A stretch of 64,000 nt of DNA from Streptomyces sp. CGMCC 4.7035. GTDB taxonomy: Bacteria; Actinomycetota; Actinomycetes; Streptomycetales; Streptomycetaceae. The stretch spans positions 1,736,001-1,800,000 of the forward strand of contig NZ_CP134053.1 in assembly GCF_031583065.1 (NCBI RefSeq), written 5' to 3'. Position numbers and translations under genes: made by a program. Positions within the stretch are counted from its first letter, which is position 1. Each line of letters opens with the position of its first letter. Shown piece after piece: positions 18,326 to 25,640 of this stretch. The notes under the pieces were generated by a model. It was not told where the DNA came from, did no database searches, and was given only the letters and a program-made list of their open reading frames with translations.

Positions 18326-19500
18326 TGCACCCCACGACCCTCACCCGCGTACTGATCGCCGGCGCGGCCCTCGCCGCGCTCGCCGGCTGCAGCGGCGGAT
18401 CCCCCCACAAGGACCAGCCCGCCGCCTCCAAGAGCCCCGTCACCCGCAGCCCGCAGCGGAGGGCCGTCCAGGGGCTGCCCGGCATGCCGCCCGTGCTCGA
18501 TCAGCACGACCTCTACGCGGCCGACCGCCCGGGCCGGCTCTCCCCGGTGGTGCGGGACTTCCCGTCCCGCGTCTACGTCCCCAACACCGAGTCCGACACC
18601 GTGTCCGTCATCGACCCGGAGACGTACGAGGTCATCGAGACGATCCCGGTCGGCAGGCAGCCCCAGCACGTCGTCCCGTCCTGGGACCTGAAGACGCTGT
18701 GGGTCAACAACGACAAGGGCAACTCCCTCACCCCCATCGACCCGAAGACCGGCGAGGCGGGGGAACCCGTCGACGTGCACGACCCGTACAACCTGTACTT
18801 CACGCCGAACGGCAAGTACGCGATCGTGATGGCCTCCCTCGACCGGCAGTTGGTCTTCCGCGACGCACACACCATGAAGGTGGCCAAGACCGTGCCGGTG
18901 AGCTGCTACGGCGTCAACCACGCCGACTTCTCGCTCGACGGCCGCTACTTCATCGTCTCCTGCGAGTTCAGCGGCGAGCTGCTCAAGGTCGACACCGAGA
19001 AGATGAAGGTGATCGGCCGGCAGAAGCTGCCGTTCCACGGTGCGATGCCGCAGGACGTGAAGATCTCCCCGGACGGAAAGAAGTTCTACATCGCCGACAT
19101 GATGGCCGACGGCCTGTGGATCCTGGACGGCGACACCTTCGGCAAGCCGGGCTTCCTGCGCACCGGCAAGGGCACCCACGGCCTCTACATCAGCCGCGAC
19201 TCCCGGGAGATGTACATCTCCAACCGCGGCGAGGGCACCATCTCCGTCTTCGACTTCCAGCGCGACCGACTGACCAAGAAGTGGCGCCTGCCGGACGGCG
19301 GCAGCCCCGACATGGGCGGCGTCTCGGCGGACGGGAAGGTCCTGTGGCTGTCCGGCCGCTACAACTCCGAGGTGTACGCGATCGACACACGCACCGGTGA
19401 GCAACTCGCCCGCATCAAGGTGGGCCGCGGCCCGCACGGCCTGGCGGTCTACCCGCAGCCGGGCCGCTATTCGCTGGGCCACACGGGCATCTTCCGCTGA
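18325..19500 (+). CDS. YVTN-type beta-propeller lipoprotein
   Basis: The 391-residue secreted protein has lipobox LAGC at about residue 20-23. It carries repeated beta-propeller blades of about 42 residues of the YVTN/YNCE family (VYVPNTESDTVSVIDPETYE, LWVNNDKGNSLTPIDPKTGE, MYISNRGEGTISVFDFQRDR, KVLWLSGRYNSEVYAIDTRT). Such propellers usually bind partners or ligands at the cell surface; no enzyme motif is seen. Coupled to the deacetylase-like gene, so the two probably work together at the envelope. Confidence 0.88.
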   Translation: MHPTTLTRVLIAGAALAALAGCSGGSPHKDQPAASKSPVTRSPQRRAVQGLPGMPPVLDQHDLYAADRPGRLSPVVRDFPSRVYVPNTESDTVSVIDPETYEVIETIPVGRQPQHVVPSWDLKTLWVNNDKGNSLTPIDPKTGEAGEPVDVHDPYNLYFTPNGKYAIVMASLDRQLVFRDAHTMKVAKTVPVSCYGVNHADFSLDGRYFIVSCEFSGELLKVDTEKMKVIGRQKLPFHGAMPQDVKISPDGKKFYIADMMADGLWILDGDTFGKPGFLRTGKGTHGLYISRDSREMYISNRGEGTISVFDFQRDRLTKKWRLPDGGSPDMGGVSADGKVLWLSGRYNSEVYAIDTRTGEQLARIKVGRGPHGLAVYPQPGRYSLGHTGIFR

Positions 19501-19521
19501 CGTGAAGGCGGGCAGTGCGGG

Positions 19522-20157
19522 TCACACCGCGGTGAGCAGCGCCTCCGATCCCACCGGACGGTAACCGGCCGCCTGGAACGCCCGCAGACTACGGGCGTTC
19601 CCCGCCGACACCTGGGCCCAGACCGGCTCGGCGGCCAGCTGCCGCGCCGCCGAGACGAGCGCCCGCCCCAGGCCCCGGTGCCGTGCGTTCTCGTCCACCT
19701 CCACCGCGACCTCCAGCCGCCCCGCGACCCCCCGCCCCAGCACCAGCACACCGCCCGTCGTGGCCCACACCCGCACGTCGTCCCGCCGCTTCCGGGAGCT
19801 GACCACCCGCGGATGGCCGGGGTCGACGATCTCCGCCAGCGGGAGCGGCGGCCGGCCCGGCAGGGGAGACCCGACCACGAGCACGTCGATCGTGTCGGTC
19901 CTGCGCCTCGTCCGTTCCATGAGCGCCGTGAGGAACCTCGCGTTCATCGTCGCGGCGAGCGTGTCGCAGTCGGTCCGCGCCAGCGTCGCACGTACCCAGT
20001 CCGGATCCTCGTCCGTGAAGACCACCGAGTGCGCCGTGAAGGCGATGACCCCCGCGTCCCGGGGGGAGGGCTGGGGCACGACGGTCGTCCCACCGTCCGC
20101 CGGGGGGAAGACTCCACGGGCCGCCGCGTCCAGAATGTCCCGCAGAGTGTCGGGCAT
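19522..20157 (-). CDS. GNAT-family N-acetyltransferase
   Basis: The 211-residue protein has a C-terminal GNAT core: beta strand with VAVEVDENARHRGLGRALV (acetyl-CoA pyrophosphate-binding R/Q-x-x-G-x-G/A variant RHRGLG) and the final NARSLRAFQAAGYRPVG. The N-terminal half (1-100) is family-specific. ATG 20157 is favoured by GGAGGAG 9 bases upstream; an earlier in-frame start at 20205 lies in the divergent promoter. Substrate unknown. Divergent from a MerR regulator that may control it. Confidence 0.85.
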   Translation of the reverse strand: MPDTLRDILDAAARGVFPPADGGTTVVPQPSPRDAGVIAFTAHSVVFTDEDPDWVRATLARTDCDTLAATMNARFLTALMERTRRRTDTIDVLVVGSPLPGRPPLPLAEIVDPGHPRVVSSRKRRDDVRVWATTGGVLVLGRGVAGRLEVAVEVDENARHRGLGRALVSAARQLAAEPVWAQVSAGNARSLRAFQAAGYRPVGSEALLTAV

Positions 20158-20175
20158 CGGTCGGTCTCCTCCGGC

Positions 20176-20206
20176 TTGAGTCTCCACCCACTGGAAGGCC
20201 CACACT
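20176..20206 (+). promoter_or_regulatory. Candidate MerR-type promoter with long spacer
   Basis: TTGAGT, 19 bases, CACACT, ending 7 bases before the MerR start codon. A 19-bp spacer is typical of MerR-controlled promoters, and the placement would give an almost leaderless mRNA. The -10 match is poor. Confidence 0.35.
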
Positions 20207-20213
20207 CGCAGAC

Positions 20214-21128
20214 ATGATCGAAGACGGCACCGGCCTTTTCACGATCGGCGAACTCGCCCGTGCCACCGGACTGACCGTGCGGACCATCCGTTACTGGTCT
20301 GATGAGGGCGCCCTGCCCCCGGTGGCCCGTTCCCCGGGCGGCTACCGGCTCTACGACCTGGCCTGTGTGGCCCGGCTGGAGCTGATCCGCACCCTGCGCG
20401 AACTGGGCCTCGGCCTCGACGACGTCCGCGCGGTGCTGGCCGGCGAGACGACGGTCGCGGAGGTGGCGGCCGCGCATGTGGCCGCGCTGGACGCGCAGAT
20501 CCGTTCACTCAAGGTGACCAGAGCGGTGCTGTCGACCGTGGCGCGACGCGGTTCGACCGCGGAGGAGATGACACTCATGAACAAGCTGGCGCGGCTGTCG
20601 GCGGCCGAGCGGAAGCGGATCATCGAGGACTTCATGGAGGGGATCTTCGAGGGACTCGACACGGTGGACCCCGATATCCGGGGCCGGCTGCGGTTCGCCG
20701 CCGCGACCCTGCCCGACGACCCCACGCCCGAGCAGGTGGACGCCTGGGTGGAACTGGCCGAGCTGATCCAGGACGAGGGGTTTCGCGCGAGGATGCGAAA
20801 GATGGTCGAGTTCAACGCGGCGGACCGGGGGCCGGACGTCCCGGCGGGTACGTCCCTGTGGTTCGTGAGCCGCCTGGTGCGGCTCGTGGGCGAGGCGCTG
20901 CGACAGGGCATCGCCCCCGAGGCGCCGGAGGCCGAGGAGGTGCTGCGCCAGGTGCTCGGCAACGCCGACCGGGCATCCGTCCTGGAGCGTCTGACGGCGG
21001 CCTCCAACGTTCAGATCGCCCGGTACCGCGAGTTGACGGCCATCGTGAACGGTCTGGAGCCCCTGCCCTCGCCCAACGAGGAGTTCGCCTGGGTGGTCGC
21101 TGCACTGCGGGCCGGCGCAGGCCGTTAA
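20214..21128 (+). CDS. MerR-family transcriptional regulator
   Basis: The 304-residue protein has an N-terminal winged helix-turn-helix (FTIGELARATGLTVRTIRYW, then GYRLYDLACVARL), a dimerisation coiled coil (about 85-125) and a long C-terminal region resembling a TipAS/all-helical effector domain. The effector is unknown. It is divergent from the GNAT gene and 58 bases upstream of the EF-hand gene, either of which could be a target. Confidence 0.9.
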   Translation: MIEDGTGLFTIGELARATGLTVRTIRYWSDEGALPPVARSPGGYRLYDLACVARLELIRTLRELGLGLDDVRAVLAGETTVAEVAAAHVAALDAQIRSLKVTRAVLSTVARRGSTAEEMTLMNKLARLSAAERKRIIEDFMEGIFEGLDTVDPDIRGRLRFAAATLPDDPTPEQVDAWVELAELIQDEGFRARMRKMVEFNAADRGPDVPAGTSLWFVSRLVRLVGEALRQGIAPEAPEAEEVLRQVLGNADRASVLERLTAASNVQIARYRELTAIVNGLEPLPSPNEEFAWVVAALRAGAGR

Positions 21129-21186
21129 TCTGACCTGCGTCAGTACGACAGCAAGACACGAGAAACGCGACAAAAGGGGCGGATCG

Positions 21187-21399
21187 GTGGCGGACATCGA
21201 GGAAGCACGCAAGCAGTTCCAGCGGATCGATGCGGACGGTGACGGTTTCATCACCGCCGCCGAGTTCAAGTCCGCCCTGGCCCAGGAGGGCGACTGGAAC
21301 GTCACCGAGACGGTGGCCGAGGCCATCATCAAGTCCCGGGACCTCAACGGCGACAAGGTCCTGTCGTTCGACGAGTTCTGGACGTACCTGAACAAGTGA
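21187..21399 (+). CDS. Small EF-hand calcium-binding protein
   Basis: The 70-residue soluble protein has two EF-hands. Loop 1 DADGDGFITAAE has all canonical ligands; loop 2 is DLNGDKVLSFDE. No signal peptide, so cytoplasmic. Streptomyces encode several such calmodulin-like proteins (Cab family) thought to buffer or sense calcium; which one this is cannot be settled here. GTG start at 21187. Followed at once by a strong terminator. Confidence 0.93.
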   Translation: MADIEEARKQFQRIDADGDGFITAAEFKSALAQEGDWNVTETVAEAIIKSRDLNGDKVLSFDEFWTYLNK

Positions 21400-21407
21400 G
21401 CCCACGA

Positions 21408-21452
21408 CGAAGGGGCGCCCGTTCCGCTTCCGTCGGGACGGGCGCCCCTTCG
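21408..21452 (+). terminator. Strong terminator after the EF-hand gene
   Basis: A perfect 15-bp stem, CGAAGGGGCGCCCGT with ACGGGCGCCCCTTCG, around a 15-base loop, 8 bases after the stop. Confidence 0.88.
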
Positions 21453-21546
21453 TCATGTGCCCTCCTCGGGCCGCCGCCGGCCGTTCGGCGCGCAAGCGGG
21501 CGTCACCCGACCGCGCACCGGACTTCCGTGCAGGGACTCCCCGGGC

Positions 21547-22089
21547 TCAGACGATCTCCAGGGGCAGGTGCGGCCCGTCGGGCAACTCGACCTCGACCGG
21601 GTCGCCGGGCCGCACCACACCTCCCGTCACGACGACGCTCATGATCCCGGACTTGAAGCGGACCCTTCCGCTCTCGTCCCGGCCGACGACCTGCTTCATC
21701 AGCCCCTTCTGGAAGCCGTCGATCTGGGCGCAGGGATTCCGCAACCCGGTGACCTCGACGACCGCCTCCTCCCCGAGACGCAGCAGCGTCCCCTTGGGCA
21801 GGCCGAGCAGATCGATCCCGTGGGTGGTCACGTTCTCCCCGAGCTCTCCGGCCGCCACCTCGAAGCCGGCCTCCCGCACCTCGTCGAACAGCTCCTCGTG
21901 GATGAGGTGCACCTGCCGCAGATTCGGCTGTGAGGGGTCCTTCTCCATCCGGAAGCGGTGCTTCACCGTGGCCCCGGCGTGCACGTCCCCCTCCACCCCG
22001 AATCCGGCGACCAGCGTGATGCTCTCCCGGTTCGGCTTGGTGAACGAATACGTCCCGTTACTGCTGACCGCGCTGACCGTTCCGCCCAT
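21547..22089 (-). CDS. MOSC-domain protein
   Basis: The 180-residue stand-alone MOSC domain protein resembles YiiM-type and molybdenum cofactor sulfurase C-terminal domains. Seen are EGDVHAGATVKHR, LRQVHLIHEELFDE, AGELGENVTTHGID and VTGLRNPCAQIDGF; the last holds the conserved Cys proposed to carry sulfur or bind the cofactor. It may handle molybdenum cofactor-dependent or N-hydroxylated substrates; its exact role is unknown. It lies 76 bases after the patatin gene on the same strand. Confidence 0.88.
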   Translation of the reverse strand: MGGTVSAVSSNGTYSFTKPNRESITLVAGFGVEGDVHAGATVKHRFRMEKDPSQPNLRQVHLIHEELFDEVREAGFEVAAGELGENVTTHGIDLLGLPKGTLLRLGEEAVVEVTGLRNPCAQIDGFQKGLMKQVVGRDESGRVRFKSGIMSVVVTGGVVRPGDPVEVELPDGPHLPLEIV

Positions 22090-22165
22090 GCCGAGAAGCT
22101 CCCCTCTTCCGAACGACCGTCGTTCAGTCGCAGGTCAGAGGGTAGACGGTGGTTTCGGCAGGACG

Positions 22166-23005
22166 TCAGCCGTACCAGACCTCGGCCACCGGGGCGGCGA
22201 GCGCGGTGGCCTGGGCGTGGCCCGCGCGGGCGGAGGCAGGACGGCGCCCGTCGTCGGTCAAGTTGCGGCCCATCGCACGGCGCGCGGCACGGTCCGGGGA
22301 CAGCAGAACGACCCGCGCCCCCTCGCGGGACAGCTCGGCGGCCTGCTCCGCGGCGCTGGGATGCGGGCCGACCGCGTGGGGGACCGGTGCGATCGCCACC
22401 ACCCGGCGATGGCCGCGCGCGAGCTGGAGGTTGGCGGTGGAGCGGCTGCCGCCGTCCATCCAGCGCCGGCCCGCGACCGTGACGGGCGGCCACACGACCG
22501 GCACGGCACAGCTCGCCGCGACCGCTTCGAGGAGCCTCACGCCGGAGTGCGCGTCGAACGCCATGACCTCTCCGGTCAGCGCGTCGACCGCGGTGATCCG
22601 CAACTCCCGTTCGGGCCAGTCGTGTATGTCGCCGAGGAGCGCGCCGACCGTGTCGAGGACGTCCGATTCGGGGCCGGTCCGGGCGCTCAGTGCCGCCCGG
22701 CCGAGGCGTCTCACGGAGCGCTGCGGATCGCTGGATCCCAGTGCCGCCCACAGGAACCGTGCCGTTTGACCCAGGGTCACGGGGAGGCGGACCGCGTCGC
22801 CCCCGGAGAGCTGGCGCTCGTACAACTCGGCGGCCGGAACCCCGGAGAGAATCCGGGAGCCGAAGACGGCGCCGCCGGAGGTGCCGATCACGACGTCGGC
22901 GCCGGTGAGATCGATCCCGGCCTCGGCGAGTCCGGCGAGCACCCCGACCAGCCAGGCTCCGCCGACCGGTCCGCCGCCGCCGAGCACGAGTGCGGTGTCG
23001 GCCAT
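22166..23005 (-). CDS. Patatin-like phospholipase
   Basis: The 279-residue protein has oxyanion-hole GGGGPVGGAW at residues 8-17, nucleophile elbow GTSGG (Ser near 44) and the catalytic Asp in MDGGSR near 183, that is, a complete Ser-Asp dyad. No signal peptide, so an intracellular lipid acyl hydrolase. ATG 23005 is chosen because the glycine-rich loop must be near the N-terminus and GGGGGAAT precedes it. Its promoter region holds two long palindromes shared with the divergent TetR gene, so it is probably TetR-repressed. Confidence 0.92.
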   Translation of the reverse strand: MADTALVLGGGGPVGGAWLVGVLAGLAEAGIDLTGADVVIGTSGGAVFGSRILSGVPAAELYERQLSGGDAVRLPVTLGQTARFLWAALGSSDPQRSVRRLGRAALSARTGPESDVLDTVGALLGDIHDWPERELRITAVDALTGEVMAFDAHSGVRLLEAVAASCAVPVVWPPVTVAGRRWMDGGSRSTANLQLARGHRRVVAIAPVPHAVGPHPSAAEQAAELSREGARVVLLSPDRAARRAMGRNLTDDGRRPASARAGHAQATALAAPVAEVWYG

Positions 23006-23027
23006 GATTCCCCCTTCTGCTGGGTTC

Positions 23028-23065
23028 GGCCAGGTAAACGGGGAGTGCTCCCCGTTTACCTGGCC
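23028..23065. promoter_or_regulatory. Long palindromic operator 1 (18-bp arms)
   Basis: GGCCAGGTAAACGGGGAG-TG-CTCCCCGTTTACCTGGCC is a perfect inverted repeat just upstream of the patatin start. It shares the core GGGGAGTGCTCCCC with operator 2. Very probably a binding site of the adjacent TetR protein. Confidence 0.8.
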
Positions 23066-23072
23066 GACGATA

Positions 23073-23108
23073 GCATCACTACCGGGGAGTGCTCCCCGGT
23101 AGTGATGC
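23073..23108. promoter_or_regulatory. Long palindromic operator 2 (17-bp arms)
   Basis: GCATCACTACCGGGGAG-TG-CTCCCCGGTAGTGATGC is a perfect inverted repeat, 44 bases centre to centre from operator 1, and 40 bases before the TetR gene. A TAGCAT -10-like box overlaps its left end, placing it for autorepression. Confidence 0.8.
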
Positions 23109-23147
23109 GGACAAGGATGCGGACAAGGGTGCAGACAAGAGGGAGGC

Positions 23148-23807
23148 ATGGTGGGCGACCCGTCGCCGGTGCGGCGCCGTGACGCACTGCGCAACCGGAA
23201 GCTGCTGGTGGAGACGGCCCGCGAGGTCTTCGCCGAACAGGGCCTGGACGCCCCGCTCGACGAGATCGCGCGACGGGCGGGCGTGGGCAACGCCACCCTC
23301 TACCGCCACTTCCCGAGCCGCGCCGTGCTCGTCGACGAGGTCTTCCGGGACGCGCTGATGGAGACTACGGCGGCGGGCGAGCGGGCCCGGACCGCCGAGG
23401 ACGCGTGGACGGGCCTGACGGAGTACCTGGAGGCGGTCTTCACGGGGCTGGCCGCGGACCGCGGCACCAACGACCTGATGACCACGGGCCTGGAGGGCGT
23501 CACCTCGCTGGAGGCGATCCACGCCCACAACCGTGAGACCGTCGCCGGACTGCTGCGGCGCGGTCAGCAGCAGGGCACGATCCGTCCGGACGCCACCACC
23601 GAGGACCTGCTGTTCGCCCTGGCGGCGCTGGGCCGGGCCGTCCCCGCGCTCACCACGGTGGCCCTGGACGCCTGGCGCCGCCCGCTCGCCCTGCTCCTCG
23701 ACGGCCTGCGCGCCGGCCCTGCCGCACCTCGGCTGCCCGTACCGGCGCTCACCGCCGCCCAGTTCGGCGAGGTGCTGCTCAACCTGGGGCCGGGCGGGCG
23801 GGGTTGA
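23148..23807 (+). CDS. TetR-family regulator of the patatin gene
   Basis: The 219-residue protein has an N-terminal helix-turn-helix (ARRAGVGNATLYRHFPSRAV, about residues 41-60) and a helical ligand domain of about 150 residues with the C-terminal layout of the SbtR/YcdC-like TetR group common in actinobacteria. GGGAGG lies 5 bases before the ATG. Divergent from the patatin gene across two palindromic operators. The ligand is unknown, perhaps a lipid or fatty acid given the neighbour (inference). Confidence 0.92.
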   Translation: MVGDPSPVRRRDALRNRKLLVETAREVFAEQGLDAPLDEIARRAGVGNATLYRHFPSRAVLVDEVFRDALMETTAAGERARTAEDAWTGLTEYLEAVFTGLAADRGTNDLMTTGLEGVTSLEAIHAHNRETVAGLLRRGQQQGTIRPDATTEDLLFALAALGRAVPALTTVALDAWRRPLALLLDGLRAGPAAPRLPVPALTAAQFGEVLLNLGPGGRG

Positions 23808-23823
23808 GGACCCGCGCTCCGGC

Positions 23824-24381
23824 TCAGGCGCTCGTGGCCCACTCGCGCAGCGCGGCCTTGCCGGCGAAGTCCGCGACGTTTTTGTCCTCGGGGTCGGACG
23901 TGTACTGGTGGAAGCGCCACGCCGCCTCGATGCGGGGCCTGCCCGCGGTGACGTAGTCGGCGATCCACAGGCCGTCTCCGGCGTACGAGGTGGTGTCGAC
24001 GGTGAGCCAGAAGTGGCGGTTGGTGTAGAGGATCACTCTGTGGTCCGGCCGGAGTTCCTTCACCTTGTGGATGAAGCGATCCTTCTCGGCGGTGGTGGCA
24101 TGCGTGCCGTCGCCGGTCGTCTCCCAGTCGACGGCCAGCAGGTCGCCCGCCTTCTCCGGGGTCTTGCCGAGGAAGTACTCCGCCTGGGCCGTGATGTCGC
24201 CGGGCCACAGGAAGTGGTAGAAGCCGACCACGCAGTCGGCGTCCCGGGCGGTCTTCACCTGGGCGGTGAGCTTGGGGTTCACATACGAACGCCCTTCCGT
24301 CGCCTTGATGAAGACGAAGGAGAGGCCGTCCGTGTCGTACGCCGACGACTGGTACGCGCTGACGTCGATGCCGTGCAGCAT
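23824..24381 (-). CDS. GH25 lysozyme-type muramidase without signal peptide
   Basis: The 185-residue protein is a single GH25 domain: HGIDVSAYQ at the N-terminus, FIKATEGRSYVNP, GFYHFLWPGD, the catalytic pair in LAVDWETTGDG (Asp/Glu near 103-105) and WRFHQYTSD. GH25 enzymes cleave the MurNAc-GlcNAc bond of peptidoglycan. Unlike most secreted homologues there is no signal peptide and no wall-binding domain, so its export route is unclear; it may act on lysis or leave by another system. Its stop lies 16 bases from the convergent TetR stop. Confidence 0.88.
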   Translation of the reverse strand: MLHGIDVSAYQSSAYDTDGLSFVFIKATEGRSYVNPKLTAQVKTARDADCVVGFYHFLWPGDITAQAEYFLGKTPEKAGDLLAVDWETTGDGTHATTAEKDRFIHKVKELRPDHRVILYTNRHFWLTVDTTSYAGDGLWIADYVTAGRPRIEAAWRFHQYTSDPEDKNVADFAGKAALREWATSA

Positions 24382-24744
24382 GGGGCTCCCTGGAGTGTGC
24401 TGGTGGGGGGACAGGGAAGGTCGCCTGTTTCACCTTGACACGGGTGATATGCCCGCATAGGCGCGAATGTGAGCTTCTGTCAGCCACCGAACTGAGGACC
24501 GAGGCTGACACCCCGGCCGGGCACCGTGGAGCACATGGCCTGCGCGCCGGCCGCTCCGTTCCCGCGTCGCCGCAACAGGTGTGTACCGCGCGGATGTCGA
24601 GTGTCCCGGAACCGTGACAGGGACGTCATGGGTCAAGGACTTCCCTGGTCACAGGGTTCCCGGTCGGCGCATGGTGATCGCACAGCAACTCACGGGTGTG
24701 TGTCAGCCGCTCTCACCCCGCTCTCCTTGGAAGGAACCCTCCTC
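24382..24744. other. 363-base gap with promoter-like and inverted-repeat sequences
   Basis: No convincing gene. TTGACA at 24435 with TAGGCG 17 bases on is a possible plus-strand promoter. An imperfect inverted repeat spans 24606-24663 (CCGGAACCGTGACAGGGA against TCCCTGGTCACAGGGTTCCC), ending about 80 bases before the lipoprotein start. It could be a leader hairpin or an operator. Confidence 0.4.
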
Positions 24745-25362
24745 ATGGCCCCCCTGCGCACCCGCTCCGTTCTGGCCGCCGCCGCGTTCATCGCGGGCAC
24801 CGCGCTGCTGACCGCTTGCCAGGGCGGCGGCGCCGACAGCGCCTCCTCGGCCGACACGGCGAAGGCGACGGCGACTTCGACGCAGACCGCCGCGGACCAG
24901 AGCGCCACCGACTCGCCCAACAGCACGGCCTCGGCCGGTTCCGGCGGCTCCGGCAAGTCCACCTCGAACCAGTCCGGTTCGAGCAGCGGCTCCGGCAAGT
25001 CCGGCTCGGGGTCGTCGGGTTCGGGCTCCTCCGGCTCGGGCTCCTCCGGCTCCGGGTCGTCGAGCAGCTCGAACACCATCGAGGGGATCAACAACGGCAA
25101 GGGTGTGAACGGCCAGTGGCACGGGATCGTGCACTACCTGGCGCCCGGCAAGTACACGGTGGGGGACTGGAAGGACCAGGAGCAGCAGTTCTTCGTGTCG
25201 AACGGCACCGAGATCTGGGGCGCGGGCACCGTCTGCGGCGACAAGAACGGCCAGGCCGCCGACAAGTGCACCGAGGCCGAACTGGAGGCTGCCGCGAAGA
25301 AGGGCTTCGAGGCCGACGTGACGGTCCGCAACGGGATCGCCACCGAAATCCGTGAGGGCTGA
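24745..25362 (+). CDS. Lipoprotein with Ser/Gly-rich linker and C-terminal soluble domain
   Basis: The 205-residue protein starts with a lipoprotein signal (lipobox LLTAC, Cys near residue 26). A Ser/Thr/Ala stretch and a tandem Gly-Ser linker (repeats of SGSGS, about residues 65-110) act as a wall-spanning stalk. A globular domain of about 90 residues follows (GQWHGIVHYLAPGKYTVGDW, then AGTVCGDKNGQAADKC with two Cys that may pair). I do not recognise the domain. ATG 24745 is set by the signal peptide; GGAAGGA lies 10 bases upstream. Confidence 0.85.
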   Translation: MAPLRTRSVLAAAAFIAGTALLTACQGGGADSASSADTAKATATSTQTAADQSATDSPNSTASAGSGGSGKSTSNQSGSSSGSGKSGSGSSGSGSSGSGSSGSGSSSSSNTIEGINNGKGVNGQWHGIVHYLAPGKYTVGDWKDQEQQFFVSNGTEIWGAGTVCGDKNGQAADKCTEAELEAAAKKGFEADVTVRNGIATEIREG

Positions 25363-25640
25363 CCGTCGCCGTTCGGCAGTTCCGCGATCACCCGGTACGC
25401 GGCAGCGCGCGGGGGGCTTCACCGGCATGGTGACGAGGTCGGCGGCCTGGTGGAGCGCGTAGGCCGTGCGGCCGGCGCGCGTCTCGGCGCCGCGGTCCTG
25501 CTCGTACCGCCCCTCCGGCGGTCAGCGCAACTCCGCTTTGCCGGTGGCCCGCCCGTATGCCCTGATTGTTACAATTTGCTATACGTCCTGGGAACCGCTG
25601 ACAATCGTGCTTGTAGGCCAGCACAGCAGCAGGTGATCGA
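25363..25640. promoter_or_regulatory. Gap with AT-rich promoter region of the PP2C regulator
   Basis: Bases 25563-25590 are strikingly AT-rich for this genome and hold the perfect palindrome ATTGT-T-ACAAT (25565-25575), whose right half TACAAT also looks like a -10 box, and TATACG just after. This probably drives the gene at 25641. Bases 25380-25510 on the minus strand read as an open fragment with TAYALHQAADLVTMPVK, with no start, possibly a gene remnant at the left edge of the accessory block. Confidence 0.45.
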
